A stretch of 22,424 nt of DNA, from positions 1 through 22,424 of the forward strand of contig DAINBU010000079.1 in the NCBI GenBank assembly GCA_036732755.1, given 5' to 3'. Position 1 is the stretch's first letter. Every line of letters starts with the position of its first letter. The position numbers and the translations under genes are program-made. The DNA comes from DASRRB01 sp036732755 (GTDB lineage Bacteria; Planctomycetota; B15-G4; SIAN01). Below, in pieces: positions 1-8,065 of the stretch. A model generated the notes under the pieces. The model had not been told where the DNA came from. It worked only from the letters and a program-made list of their open reading frames with translations, and did not search any database.

Positions 1-863
1 TCCGAGACGACGCCGTTCGAGCCGAGCGCGAAGAGCGTGACGACCGTGCGGCCGTTTTTGGTGGCGTGGAAGCGCTGGAAGCCGTCGTCGTCGCCCTCGA
101 CGTAGCCCTGAACGGTGCCGCCGACCTCGAAGTCGAGCTTCGCGACGCCGCCGGCGACGTCCTTCACGCGCACGTCGAGGCGGACCGCGTCGCCGATCGC
201 CCACTTGCCGTCCTGCGCCGAAAAGAGCTCGATCGCCGGCGCCGGGATCGGCGCGCCGGCCGCGACCGGCGCCGCCTTCTGCGCGAGCGCGGTCAGCCGC
301 GCCGCGGCGTCGCGCAGGTCGGGCTGCTCGGGCGTGCCCGGGTCGAGGCTCACCACACGAAACTCGACATTGCCCTGAACGAAGGCGAGCCACGCGATAC
401 GGTCCATCTCCTTGTTGCCGTAGCCGACGAAGCCGACGTCCCCGGCCGTGATGCCGCGTGAGGAGGCGGTCGGGAGCGTCTTGGTCGACTGCACGAAGGC
501 GACGTGCTGAAGCAGGCGCGCGTGCGCCGCCTCGGCCGTGTCGCCGACGAACATCTCGACGCGCACGACGTCGCGCTTCTGTGCGTCGGCGAAGTGGCGC
601 ACGACGATCGCGCCGTCGCGCCGGACCTCGCTGCCGCTCAGCGCGGAGAGGCGCAGCTCGCCGAGGTCGCAGCCGGCGCGGCGAGCGCCGGCGGGCCAGT
701 GCTTCATGTCGTACTTCTCCGCCGCGGCCGCGACGATCGTCGCCTTCACGTCTCCGGAGCCGGACGGCGCACCACCCGCGTTCGTCCCGGCGGCCTGCGC
801 GAAGAGCGCCGCCGACGCGAGCGAGAGGACGAGGAGCGAGAGAGCGGGCTTCGTGTTCTTCAT
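1..863 (-). CDS. Secreted protein of unknown function (3' end outside window)
   Basis: The frame is open from an ATG at 863-861 to the window edge (about 287 codons, no stop), so the C-terminus is missing. A GAGGA ribosome-binding site (complement of 871-875) lies about 7 nt before the ATG. The N-terminus MKNTKPALSLLVLSLASAALFAQA is a clear signal peptide, so the product is probably exported. Residues about 35-195 form an alpha/beta region that I cannot assign to a family. From about residue 205 the sequence alternates like a beta-sandwich (Ig/PKD-type), including WAIGDAVRLDVRVKDVAG. The start is 22 bp after the stop of the transglutaminase-like gene (886-2574), so the two are probably one operon. 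I infer a joint role at the cell surface or in the periplasm, but no enzymatic motif is visible in the part present. Confidence 0.75.
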   Translation of the reverse strand, partial: MKNTKPALSLLVLSLASAALFAQAAGTNAGGAPSGSGDVKATIVAAAAEKYDMKHWPAGARRAGCDLGELRLSALSGSEVRRDGAIVVRHFADAQKRDVVRVEMFVGDTAEAAHARLLQHVAFVQSTKTLPTASSRGITAGDVGFVGYGNKEMDRIAWLAFVQGNVEFRVVSLDPGTPEQPDLRDAAARLTALAQKAAPVAAGAPIPAPAIELFSAQDGKWAIGDAVRLDVRVKDVAGGVAKLDFEVGGTVQGYVEGDDDGFQRFHATKNGRTVVTLFALGSNGVVS

Positions 864-885
864 GGGGTTCTCCTCGGGCTCCCGT

Positions 886-2574
886 TCACTTGAGCTTCGG
901 CGTGACGTCGAGCTGCCACGTCACGTTGGCTTTGGCCAGCAGCGATTCATAGTTGCTCCAATCGCGGTCGTGGTTGAAGCCCGGCGTGCCGGGCAGGCGG
1001 TTGGGATGGCCGTCGTCGTCGACCCACAGGCAGGCGTCGGAGATGTTCACCCCGGCGTCGCGCGTGATGATGTGGTGGTAGCTGAAGCCGTGGCCGCCTC
1101 CGCCGCCGTTGCCCCACAGGTCGAGCGTGTAGTCGTCGCAGCCGATGCCCCAGATGGCGCGCAGCGTCATCGAGCCGAGGATCTCCATCTGGACGTTCTG
1201 GATGCCGAGCATCTCGAGCATCGAGGAGGTGCCGGCCGCGGAATCGCTGCAGTTGACGAACTTGCCGCTGGTGTGGCCGTTGAGCAGGCTCGTCAGGTTC
1301 ATCGTGCCGGTGCCGAAGTCGAAGTAGTGCGTCGCGCCGCCGTCCCCGCCCTCGCCCGGGCAGTCGTAGACGACGTTCTCGATGGCGTGGTCGAGCGTCG
1401 GCTGGCCGTTGTAGCCCTTGATCAGGAGCTCGACGACCTGCGCGGCGTCGCTCGGCACGATGCCGAACTGCTCCTGCCAGGTGTGCATGTAGTCGACGAC
1501 CTCGACCCACGGGCCGGAGTACTGCGTGCCCGAGGCGCCGGCCGGCCAGAAGGGCGCGTCGACGATCGTGTGGATCTGGTGCTCCGTGGTGAAGGCGCCG
1601 GGGATCGTGACCCAGCCGGTCGTGCCGGTCGCGCGGTACTGCCAGCGCCAGCGCACGTGGCGGTCGTTGCGGGTCGCGTCGGTGGTGAGCGCCGGCCCGA
1701 GGAAGGTCGCCTGCCCGCCCGGCGCGACGTTCACGTTGTTGCTCGAGGTCCAGCCGCCCGCCTCGTCGTTGGCGATGCAGCGCAAGTCGAATCCGGCGAC
1801 GGGATAATTCACGGGGATCTGCGCGCCGCTCTGGTCGGTGCAGGTCGCGCCGAAGGTCACGGTGAACTGCGGCTGCGCGCCGGCGAGGTAGCAGAGCGGG
1901 TAGTCGTGCGAGGTCGTGTCGTACTTCCAGGTGCCGACGCTGGTCTGGTAGATCTTCGGCTCGGCGACGCCGGGCCAGGTCGTGGGCGCGGCGCGCGGCG
2001 TGCCGTCGTCGTTGTCGAGGTCGGAGATCTCGGTCCCGAACGCCTTGCTCACCCACTCGCTGGTGGCGGGCGTCGCGTAGAAGCGGATCAGCCCCGCCTT
2101 CAGGTAGTAGACGGTCTGCCACTCGTTGGTGCCGTTGCTCGACTCGGCGGCGATGTTGATCAGGCCGAGCCGGACCACGTCGACGGGATAGTGGATGCGC
2201 TCGATGCGGCCGCCGGTCGCGGACTGCGCCTCGACGACCATCTGGTAGCGGCCCGGGTCGACGTACTTGCCGTTGGCGTCGACGCCACCCCAGAAGTGGC
2301 TGAGCGGCAGCAGCTGCCCCTTCTCCATGCCGCGCCAGACGTCGGAGACCTTCTGGCCGGCCTGCCACGCCTCGATCGTCACGATGTAGGACGTCGGCGC
2401 GGCGTCGAGCCGGTAGTCGACGCGGACGCCGCCGCCCCCGAGCTTGGGGTCGGCGATGCGCGTCGTCGTCGGGTGCTCGTGGAGGAAGCCGCCGACCGCC
2501 TGTCCGAGTGCTGACGGGACCGCGAGTGCTCCGACCAATACCGCGGACAGGAACTTCCGTGAGGCATTGCGCAT
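886..2574 (-). CDS. Secreted protein with transglutaminase-like Cys/His/Asp pattern
   Basis: The product is 562 aa from the ATG at 2574-2572. I chose this start because it opens directly on a signal peptide (MRNASRKFLSAVLVGALAVP, cleavage near AVPSALGQA) and has GAGGA just upstream; a frame start at 2619 would add 15 residues before it. Residues about 45-120 resemble an Ig-like/FlgD-type beta module (GKYVDPGRYQMVVEAQ). The C-terminal part has Cys442 in FVNCSDSAAGTSSMLEMLGI, then His500/His501 in GFSYHHIITRD and Asp513 in ISDACLWVDDDG. This order and spacing match the papain-like transglutaminase core, where the Cys starts a helix and His and Asp lie on following strands. The assignment is from pattern only. 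It could be a peptidase, a transamidase or a non-catalytic relative. The first gene of a two-gene minus-strand unit, it reads into the secreted protein at 863-1. Confidence 0.8.
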   Translation of the reverse strand: MRNASRKFLSAVLVGALAVPSALGQAVGGFLHEHPTTTRIADPKLGGGGVRVDYRLDAAPTSYIVTIEAWQAGQKVSDVWRGMEKGQLLPLSHFWGGVDANGKYVDPGRYQMVVEAQSATGGRIERIHYPVDVVRLGLINIAAESSNGTNEWQTVYYLKAGLIRFYATPATSEWVSKAFGTEISDLDNDDGTPRAAPTTWPGVAEPKIYQTSVGTWKYDTTSHDYPLCYLAGAQPQFTVTFGATCTDQSGAQIPVNYPVAGFDLRCIANDEAGGWTSSNNVNVAPGGQATFLGPALTTDATRNDRHVRWRWQYRATGTTGWVTIPGAFTTEHQIHTIVDAPFWPAGASGTQYSGPWVEVVDYMHTWQEQFGIVPSDAAQVVELLIKGYNGQPTLDHAIENVVYDCPGEGGDGGATHYFDFGTGTMNLTSLLNGHTSGKFVNCSDSAAGTSSMLEMLGIQNVQMEILGSMTLRAIWGIGCDDYTLDLWGNGGGGGHGFSYHHIITRDAGVNISDACLWVDDDGHPNRLPGTPGFNHDRDWSNYESLLAKANVTWQLDVTPKLK

Positions 2575-2786
2575 GGTGGTCCTCGTCGAATCCCGGCTCG
2601 GTGCAGCCGCAGCGGGCAACGCGGTCTACGGTCCGCGACACTCAGCTCGGACTGGACCTCGACGGGCAAGCCGAAGAAAGTAGCGTCCTGGCGTGAAGGC
2701 TGGAATCGTCCGCTCCCGGAGACGCGTGAGGCAGTAGTTGAGGGACCTCCCGCGGTGACGGCCGGCATTGATGAGGAAGGTTCGTA
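2575..2786. promoter_or_regulatory. Divergent intergenic region, probable back-to-back promoters
   Basis: These 212 bp separate the minus-strand start at 2574 from the plus-strand start at 2787, so both transcripts must begin here or be read through from elsewhere. I see no convincing -35/-10 pair. Ribosome-binding sites are visible at both ends: GAGGA on the minus strand and AGGAAGG at 2774-2780 on the plus strand. Frames crossing the region lack recognisable protein features. Confidence 0.4.
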
Positions 2787-4394
2787 GTGGATCCGTCCCC
2801 GCTCCGGTTCCCGCTCGCCTTCGTTTGCTGCCTGTTCGCGTCCGCCCCGGCGCTCCCGGCGGCCCCGGCGCTCCGGGCGGGAGACGAGACGCCGCAGCGG
2901 GTCGCCGCCTTCCGCAAGGCCTACTTCGGCGACGAAAAGAAGACCCCCGCGCTCGAGGAGAAGCGCCGCGCGCTCGAGCTCCTGAAGGAGCTCGACGCGC
3001 CGATCGTCGCCAACGCGCTGCTCGACGCGTGCGGCGCGTGCGAGGAGGCGCGTGCGGCGCGCGTCGAAGAGCAGAACCGCGCCAAGGACGAACTCTCGAA
3101 GATCTCGGCCGACCAGGCGGTCGGCGCGCGCCAGTTCCCGATGCCGATCGCGATGAAAATGAAGAGCCTCCGCACGCGCATCGGCGAGCTCGAGGGCGAG
3201 GTCGCGGCGATCGCGGGGCTCCAGCGCGAGATCGTCGCGCCGATCCTCGCGCAGAAGAGCGACGAATCGTTCCGCTGGCTCCTCACGAATGCGCTCGGTC
3301 CCAAGCGCCTCCCGCTGCAGCTCAAGGTCTCGATCGCGCGCCTCTCCGCCGGCCGCGGCGCCGGCACCGCCGAGGCGGTCGCGCAGATGACGAAGCAGCT
3401 CGCGAAGGCCAAGGAGGGCGAGGAGGTCTACGTCCTGATCGACGGTCTCGCCGCGTGCGGCGCGGCGGCGCGGCCCGCGGCATCGACCGTCGCGGCGCGC
3501 CTCAAGGAGAAGGAGCCGACGCTGCGCGAGCACGCTGCCGCCGCGCTCGTCGCCCTCGCCGCGCCCGAAGGGATCGAGCCGCTGATCGCGGCGCTCGAGG
3601 CGGAGAGCGACGCCCACACGCGCCGCCGCCTCGCGGTCGCGCTCGAGACCCTGACCCACCAGCAGTTCGGCGAGACCGGCGCGGCGTGGCGCAGCTGGTG
3701 GAAGAGCGAGGGGAAGCAGGCGGTCGCGGACGGGGCGCCGGTGGGCGGCGGCGTCTCGGCGCTCACCAAGGCGCTGACGGCGGGCGGCGCCCGCGACTAC
3801 TACGGGATCCCGGTCGACGGGAGGTCGACCGTCTACGTGGTCGACTGCTCGGGCTCGATGGTCGCCTCGGCCATCGCGCCGCAGCACGACGAGAAGCGAA
3901 ACCCGATCGACGCCGGCAAGGAGAGCCGGATGGAGGCGATGAAGGCGGCGCTGATTGCGGTGCTCGGCAAGCTCGGCCCGAAGGACAAGTTCAACGTCGT
4001 CAGCTTCAACGACCTGGTTCACCCCTATGCGTCGGGGCTGGTCGTCGCGACTCCGCTCGAGATCTCCAACGCGCAGGACTGGGTGCGCCAGCTCACGCCC
4101 ATGAACAGCACGAACATCTACGAGGCGATGGAGCAGGCCTTCCGCCTCGCCGGCCGCGGCAGCTTCGACAAGTACTACGCGAGCGGCGTCGACACGATCT
4201 TCCTGCTGACCGACGGCGCGCCGACGAAGTCGGACGGCCAGCCCGATTCGACCGACCGCGTCCTCGAAGGCATCCGCCAGTGGAACTCGACCGGCCGCGT
4301 CATCGTGCACACGATCGGCGTCGGCAAGGAGATCAACGACACGTTCCTGAAGAAGATCGCCGCGGAGAACCACGGGACGTTCGTGCAGCAGTGA
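2787..4394 (+). CDS. Secreted VWA-domain protein with HEAT-like N-terminal helices
   Basis: The product is 535 aa from a GTG start with AGGAAGG at 2774-2780, spacing 6 nt. A signal peptide is clear (LRFPLAFVCCLFASAPALPA). Residues about 35-200 are helical and charged. Residues about 210-310 look like HEAT repeats and end in TGAAWRSWWKSEGK, a Trp-rich ending seen in planctomycete HEAT proteins. Residues about 345-520 are a von Willebrand A domain with an intact metal-ion-dependent adhesion site: Asp353, Ser355 and Ser357 (VVDCSGSM), Thr442 (NSTNI) and Asp476 (LLTDG). Such domains bind ligands or partner proteins through a divalent cation. The most likely role is extracytoplasmic protein-protein interaction; the ligand is unknown. 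The next gene starts 28 bp downstream on the same strand, so co-transcription is likely. Confidence 0.88.
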   Translation: MDPSPLRFPLAFVCCLFASAPALPAAPALRAGDETPQRVAAFRKAYFGDEKKTPALEEKRRALELLKELDAPIVANALLDACGACEEARAARVEEQNRAKDELSKISADQAVGARQFPMPIAMKMKSLRTRIGELEGEVAAIAGLQREIVAPILAQKSDESFRWLLTNALGPKRLPLQLKVSIARLSAGRGAGTAEAVAQMTKQLAKAKEGEEVYVLIDGLAACGAAARPAASTVAARLKEKEPTLREHAAAALVALAAPEGIEPLIAALEAESDAHTRRRLAVALETLTHQQFGETGAAWRSWWKSEGKQAVADGAPVGGGVSALTKALTAGGARDYYGIPVDGRSTVYVVDCSGSMVASAIAPQHDEKRNPIDAGKESRMEAMKAALIAVLGKLGPKDKFNVVSFNDLVHPYASGLVVATPLEISNAQDWVRQLTPMNSTNIYEAMEQAFRLAGRGSFDKYYASGVDTIFLLTDGAPTKSDGQPDSTDRVLEGIRQWNSTGRVIVHTIGVGKEINDTFLKKIAAENHGTFVQQ

Positions 4395-4410
4395 ACGAAT
4401 CGATGTGATC

Positions 4411-4416
4411 GAGGGG
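4411..4416 (+). promoter_or_regulatory. Ribosome-binding site choosing the GTG at 4423
   Basis: GAGGGG lies 6 nt before a GTG at 4423 that opens directly on a hydrophobic N-terminus. The in-frame GTG at 4405 has no comparable site, which favours the shorter form. Confidence 0.5.
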
Positions 4417-4422
4417 CGAGCC

Positions 4423-6528
4423 GTGAAAGTCCGGGTGGCGATTGCGGGATGCGTCGTGTTCGCGGTCGCCATCGTCGCATGGGTCTCGACGAGCAGGCGG
4501 TCCACGATCGACGGCCACGTGTCGGGGGCAGCTCCGGTCGCAGCGCCCTCGATGGCACCGACCGCGATCGCCGCCGAGTCGGCGATGCAGGGCACGAGTC
4601 CCACTCGATCCCCGTCCGAGAAGACGACGGACGACGAAGGCCAGTCCCTTACCAAGAGCGTTGTCGCGCCGGACTCCCTGCGATTGACCGAAGGCCGCAT
4701 CGTCGTCTGCGGACACGACGAAGTCGAGCTCGCCGGGGAGAGCGGAACGATTATTCCCGCGCTCACCCATCACTTCGTGGTCGATGGACGCGTCAGCGAG
4801 TTCGCTGAGAATTCGGGGCCGACGGTCGCCGTGACGAACGGGGTGTTTCACTTCGACGCGACGGACGCATCGCGTCTGGGCGGGACGCACGTAGTACTCG
4901 GCGGGCGGGCGGCCGCGGTTCGCGATTCCGTTCCGATCAGCGCTGGAACGACGCCGGTGCTTCGTGCTCGATTCATCGAGCCGATCCGATTGCACGTCGT
5001 CGACGCCGTGACACGCTCCGAGCTCGACGACGTCGTGGTCGGCCACTCGAACGACTTCGGGCGCTGGCGGCTCGCGCACCCGATACGACTCTCCGCGGAA
5101 AAGACGGTCGTGGTTCACGCGGTGTCGCCGCTGACGCTCGCACCGGCGCTCGAAAACGGTGTCGTGCTCGACGAAGACCGTTACTGGATCGGCGCGCGCG
5201 GTCACGCTTGGTCGCAGACGGAGATCCGATTCGACGCCGCGGCCGACGTGGTGGTGTCGCTCGCTCCGTCGGCCGTGCTCGTCGTGGAGATTGATGGGGT
5301 TCTGCCTCGCCGATCGCCCGCCGAGATCGAAGCGGCGAAACGACCGGCACTCTTCGACCCGGCACTCTCCGACCAGGCGCCGAAGATTCCGCAACTCGAG
5401 ACTGCGCAGGACGATCCCGACGCGCTGCTCCGGATCAGCGGTCTTCCGCCGAATCCGGTCTACGCCACGCCACGTTGCCTGTTCGAGTCACGCGCGCAGC
5501 TCGGAGAGACTCGCATCGACGACCTCCCCCCCGGAGAGATCGAGGTGACGGTCGAAACCGACACCGACCCTCCCCGAATCGCAGGGACCGCGACCACGAC
5601 GCTCATCGCAGGAGAGACGCGGATCGTTTCACTGCACGTCACCGATGTGCAACCTGCGGAGAAAGTTCCGCTGGCGGGACGGCTGCTCTTGCCGGCTTGC
5701 TGGAAACAGAAGGGCGTCACTCTGGACATCGACGCCGCAGACTCGCGATCGGTCCTCGATTTCGATTCCGTGGAGATCGCTCTCCACGAGATGACTGAAG
5801 TTCCCGACCGTCCCGGCACCTGGCTGTGGCGATCGAGCCCCGTCGTGCCTGGCCGATATCGCATCACGGTCGAACCGACCGGATTCGCGCGCGTGATCGA
5901 CGTCGGGACAAGTGGCTGCGAAGATCTCGAACTCGTCGTACGCGACGCCGCGACGATCCACGTTCAGTTCCTGGCGAGGGAGAACGGAGAGGCGGTGCGC
6001 GTCGAGCAGCCGACTTGGTTTGGAGCCCCCGATCCCACGGCACCGGATGCGAAGCACGACTCCTCGCGCATCCTGCTCGAGCCCGATGCTGACGGCGTCG
6101 GATTCCATGGAGAGGTTCCTCTTGGACCCGCGCGCTTCCGGTTCTTCTCGAGGAGCTGGATGCCGGTCGATCGCGACGCGACGTATGCCGTCCATGCCGG
6201 CGAACAGGATCTTGTCGTCGCTGTAAGTCGCGTCCAGGGAACCACGTTCCGCTTCCGGATCGACCACGAACCGGCGCTTGCGCCTGACGGAGGCCCGATC
6301 GACGAGCGCTGGCTCATGCAGCTCGAATGGACGACGGCCGGAGGGAAGGAAACGCGTCCGACCCTTTGGATCGAGAGGGGCGTCGGCGTGACCTACGTCG
6401 TTCCCGAGACCGGTCGCTACCGCGTGACGATCCCCAAGTTGCCCGGCTACGCCGCCATCGCGTCCATCGACGTCGAGATACTCGAAGGCGTCCTCGAAGT
6501 GACCGACGTGGCGCTAGTCCGCGAGTGA
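4423..6528 (+). CDS. Membrane-anchored beta-sandwich protein of unknown function
   Basis: The product is 701 aa from the GTG at 4423; an alternative GTG at 4405 adds six residues. Residues about 4-21 (RVAIAGCVVFAVAIVAWV) form one hydrophobic segment, either a membrane anchor or an uncleaved signal, so the rest is probably outside the cytoplasm. The body is a series of beta-rich modules of Ig or carboxypeptidase-regulatory type, for example PGRYRITVEPTGFARVIDV near residue 480 and TGRYRVTIPKLPGYAAIAS near the C-terminus. No catalytic motif is visible. It follows the VWA gene by 28 bp and may act with it at the envelope. Its codons carry noticeably more A and T at third positions than neighbouring genes, suggesting weaker selection on codon use or a different origin. 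I do not recognise a named family. Confidence 0.8.
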   Translation: MKVRVAIAGCVVFAVAIVAWVSTSRRSTIDGHVSGAAPVAAPSMAPTAIAAESAMQGTSPTRSPSEKTTDDEGQSLTKSVVAPDSLRLTEGRIVVCGHDEVELAGESGTIIPALTHHFVVDGRVSEFAENSGPTVAVTNGVFHFDATDASRLGGTHVVLGGRAAAVRDSVPISAGTTPVLRARFIEPIRLHVVDAVTRSELDDVVVGHSNDFGRWRLAHPIRLSAEKTVVVHAVSPLTLAPALENGVVLDEDRYWIGARGHAWSQTEIRFDAAADVVVSLAPSAVLVVEIDGVLPRRSPAEIEAAKRPALFDPALSDQAPKIPQLETAQDDPDALLRISGLPPNPVYATPRCLFESRAQLGETRIDDLPPGEIEVTVETDTDPPRIAGTATTTLIAGETRIVSLHVTDVQPAEKVPLAGRLLLPACWKQKGVTLDIDAADSRSVLDFDSVEIALHEMTEVPDRPGTWLWRSSPVVPGRYRITVEPTGFARVIDVGTSGCEDLELVVRDAATIHVQFLARENGEAVRVEQPTWFGAPDPTAPDAKHDSSRILLEPDADGVGFHGEVPLGPARFRFFSRSWMPVDRDATYAVHAGEQDLVVAVSRVQGTTFRFRIDHEPALAPDGGPIDERWLMQLEWTTAGGKETRPTLWIERGVGVTYVVPETGRYRVTIPKLPGYAAIASIDVEILEGVLEVTDVALVRE

Positions 6529-6540
6529 CGGTTGGCGCGA

Positions 6541-6600
6541 GTTCGACGAACCGACGTGCGTCGAACCGACGTGCGTCGAACCGACGTGCGTCGAACCGAC
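6541..6600. repeat. Four-copy 15-bp tandem repeat in a convergent gap
   Basis: The unit GTGCGTCGAACCGAC occurs three times exactly (6556-6570, 6571-6585, 6586-6600). A fourth copy with two mismatches (GTTCGACGAACCGAC) precedes it at 6541-6555. The array sits between the stop of the plus-strand gene (6528) and the stop of the minus-strand aminotransferase (6629), so it is in the 3' region of both. The first copy contains the short inverted repeat GTTCGACGAAC. There are no spacers of the CRISPR type. It may be a polymorphic minisatellite or part of a transcription-end structure. Confidence 0.85.
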
Positions 6601-6628
6601 GATCGCGCGGCAGCGGTCCGCTCGAGGT

Positions 6629-7963
6629 CTACTTCAGAGCCGCCAACGCCTCGCGCACCCGCGGGAACATCGCCCGGATCTCTTCGAGCGACACGGCGCC
6701 GATCGACATCCGGAACCAGCCGCTGTCGTCGGTGGCGCCGAAGGCCTGGAACGGGACGATCGCGCATCCGGCGGCGTTCAGCAGGTAGCGGCGGATCTCC
6801 TCGTTCGTCTTCAGGACGGCGCCGTCCGGCGTCTTCCTGCCCGCGAGTGCGAAGCGAGCCGTCAGGTAGATCGCGCCCATCGGCTTCAGCGCGTCGACCG
6901 CGAAGCCGTCGCGCTTGAGCTCGCCGAGGCCCTGATGGAGCGCGTCGAGGCGCGCCTGCATGCCGGCCTTCTTGTCGGCGTGGTAGGCGCGGATCACGTC
7001 GGCGCGGTCGAGGAGCTTCGCCGTCGCGACCTGCTCGGGCCGCGGCGCCCACGCGCCGACGTGGCCGAGGATGTTGCTCATGGACTGGATCAGGTCGGTC
7101 GGGCCGACCACCCAGCCGACGCGCAGCCCGGTCGACGCGAAGGGCTTCGAGATGCCGTCGACGAAGATCGTGTAGGGCCGCATCTCCGGCCGCAGCGCGA
7201 CCGGCGTCACGTGCTGCACGCCGCCGAACGTGAGCATCCAGTAGACCTGGTCGTACATCACGAAGAGCGGCCGCTCGTTCGGCCCGCGCCGGCGGTTCTC
7301 CTCGAGGACCATGTCGCAGAGGTCGCCGAGCACCTCCTTCGTGAACGCCGTGCCGGTGGGATTCAGCGGCGAGTTGAGCGAGAGCAGCCGCGCGCCGCGG
7401 ATCGCCGGCTCGAGCTTCGCCCGCGTCGGCAGGAAGTCCTCGCCCGGCACGCACGCGACCGCGCGCTGCACCGCGCCGACCTGCGCGCAGTAGTGGTTGT
7501 TGTTCCAGCTCGGGACGGGGTAGACGACGACGTCGCCCGGATCGACCAGCGCGCGATACGTCCCGTAGATGGCCGGCCGCGCGCCGCCGGTGACGAGGAT
7601 CCCTTCGACCGGATAGTCGAGGGCGAGCTCGGACATGAAGAAGCGCTGGATCGACTGGCGCAGCGGCAGCACGCCGTCGCTCGGCGGATAGTTCGTCTCC
7701 CCGGCGCTGATCGCGGTCTTGATCTCGTCTTCGAGGAACTGCGGGATCCGGAACTGCTTCGCGTCGAAGTCGCCGACGGTCAGGTTGCAGATCTTCTGGC
7801 CGGCCGCCGCCATCGCGCGGATCTCGGCGGCGATCTTCAGGATCTCCGAGCCGGAGAGACTGGCAGCCATGCGCGAGAGGCGGGCGGCAGCGGGCCGGCT
7901 CGGCGCGGGCGGAGGATTCGGAACGTTCGACGCGCGCGCCGGCGTGACGATGGGGTCGGCCAA
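6629..7963 (-). CDS. PLP-dependent class I/II aminotransferase
   Basis: The product is 444 aa from the TTG at 7963-7961, chosen because AGGA (complement of 7972-7975) lies 8 nt upstream. The next ATG, at 7870, would cut into the N-terminal element RLSRMAASLSGSEIL and has no ribosome-binding site. The fold-type I fingerprints are all present: Asn202 in NPTG, Asp238 and Tyr241 in MYDQVY, the Schiff-base Lys273 in DGISKPFASTGLRVGW, and the substrate-carboxylate Arg418 in GWFRMSIGAV. It should transfer an amino group between an amino acid and a 2-oxoacid in the cytoplasm, aspartate-aminotransferase style. The exact substrate cannot be read from the sequence. The gene is downstream of the ABC/CPBP gene with a 102-bp gap, so it may be co-transcribed or separate. 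Confidence 0.92.
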   Translation of the reverse strand: MADPIVTPARASNVPNPPPAPSRPAAARLSRMAASLSGSEILKIAAEIRAMAAAGQKICNLTVGDFDAKQFRIPQFLEDEIKTAISAGETNYPPSDGVLPLRQSIQRFFMSELALDYPVEGILVTGGARPAIYGTYRALVDPGDVVVYPVPSWNNNHYCAQVGAVQRAVACVPGEDFLPTRAKLEPAIRGARLLSLNSPLNPTGTAFTKEVLGDLCDMVLEENRRRGPNERPLFVMYDQVYWMLTFGGVQHVTPVALRPEMRPYTIFVDGISKPFASTGLRVGWVVGPTDLIQSMSNILGHVGAWAPRPEQVATAKLLDRADVIRAYHADKKAGMQARLDALHQGLGELKRDGFAVDALKPMGAIYLTARFALAGRKTPDGAVLKTNEEIRRYLLNAAGCAIVPFQAFGATDDSGWFRMSIGAVSLEEIRAMFPRVREALAALK

Positions 7964-7971
7964 GGGTGCGT

Positions 7972-7975
7972 TCCT
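7972..7975 (-). promoter_or_regulatory. Ribosome-binding site choosing the TTG start at 7963
   Basis: On the minus strand this reads AGGA, 8 nt before the TTG that I take as the aminotransferase start. It is the only site near a plausible start that keeps the N-terminal family element intact. Confidence 0.5.
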
Positions 7976-8065
7976 GCGGATCGCGGGAGGGGGCGGACCG
8001 AAACGGGGGCGAATCCTACCCCGGCCCTCTCGGCCGGCCAGTGCGCGGCGGCGCCTCACGCCGCC

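Noticed and set aside
2379..4766. A 795-residue minus-strand open frame
   Set aside because: It is antisense to the VWA gene and the start of the beta-sandwich gene; no domain or credible start signal.
6541..6600. CRISPR-like array
   Set aside because: The units are 15 bp and directly adjacent with no spacers, and no cas gene is present.
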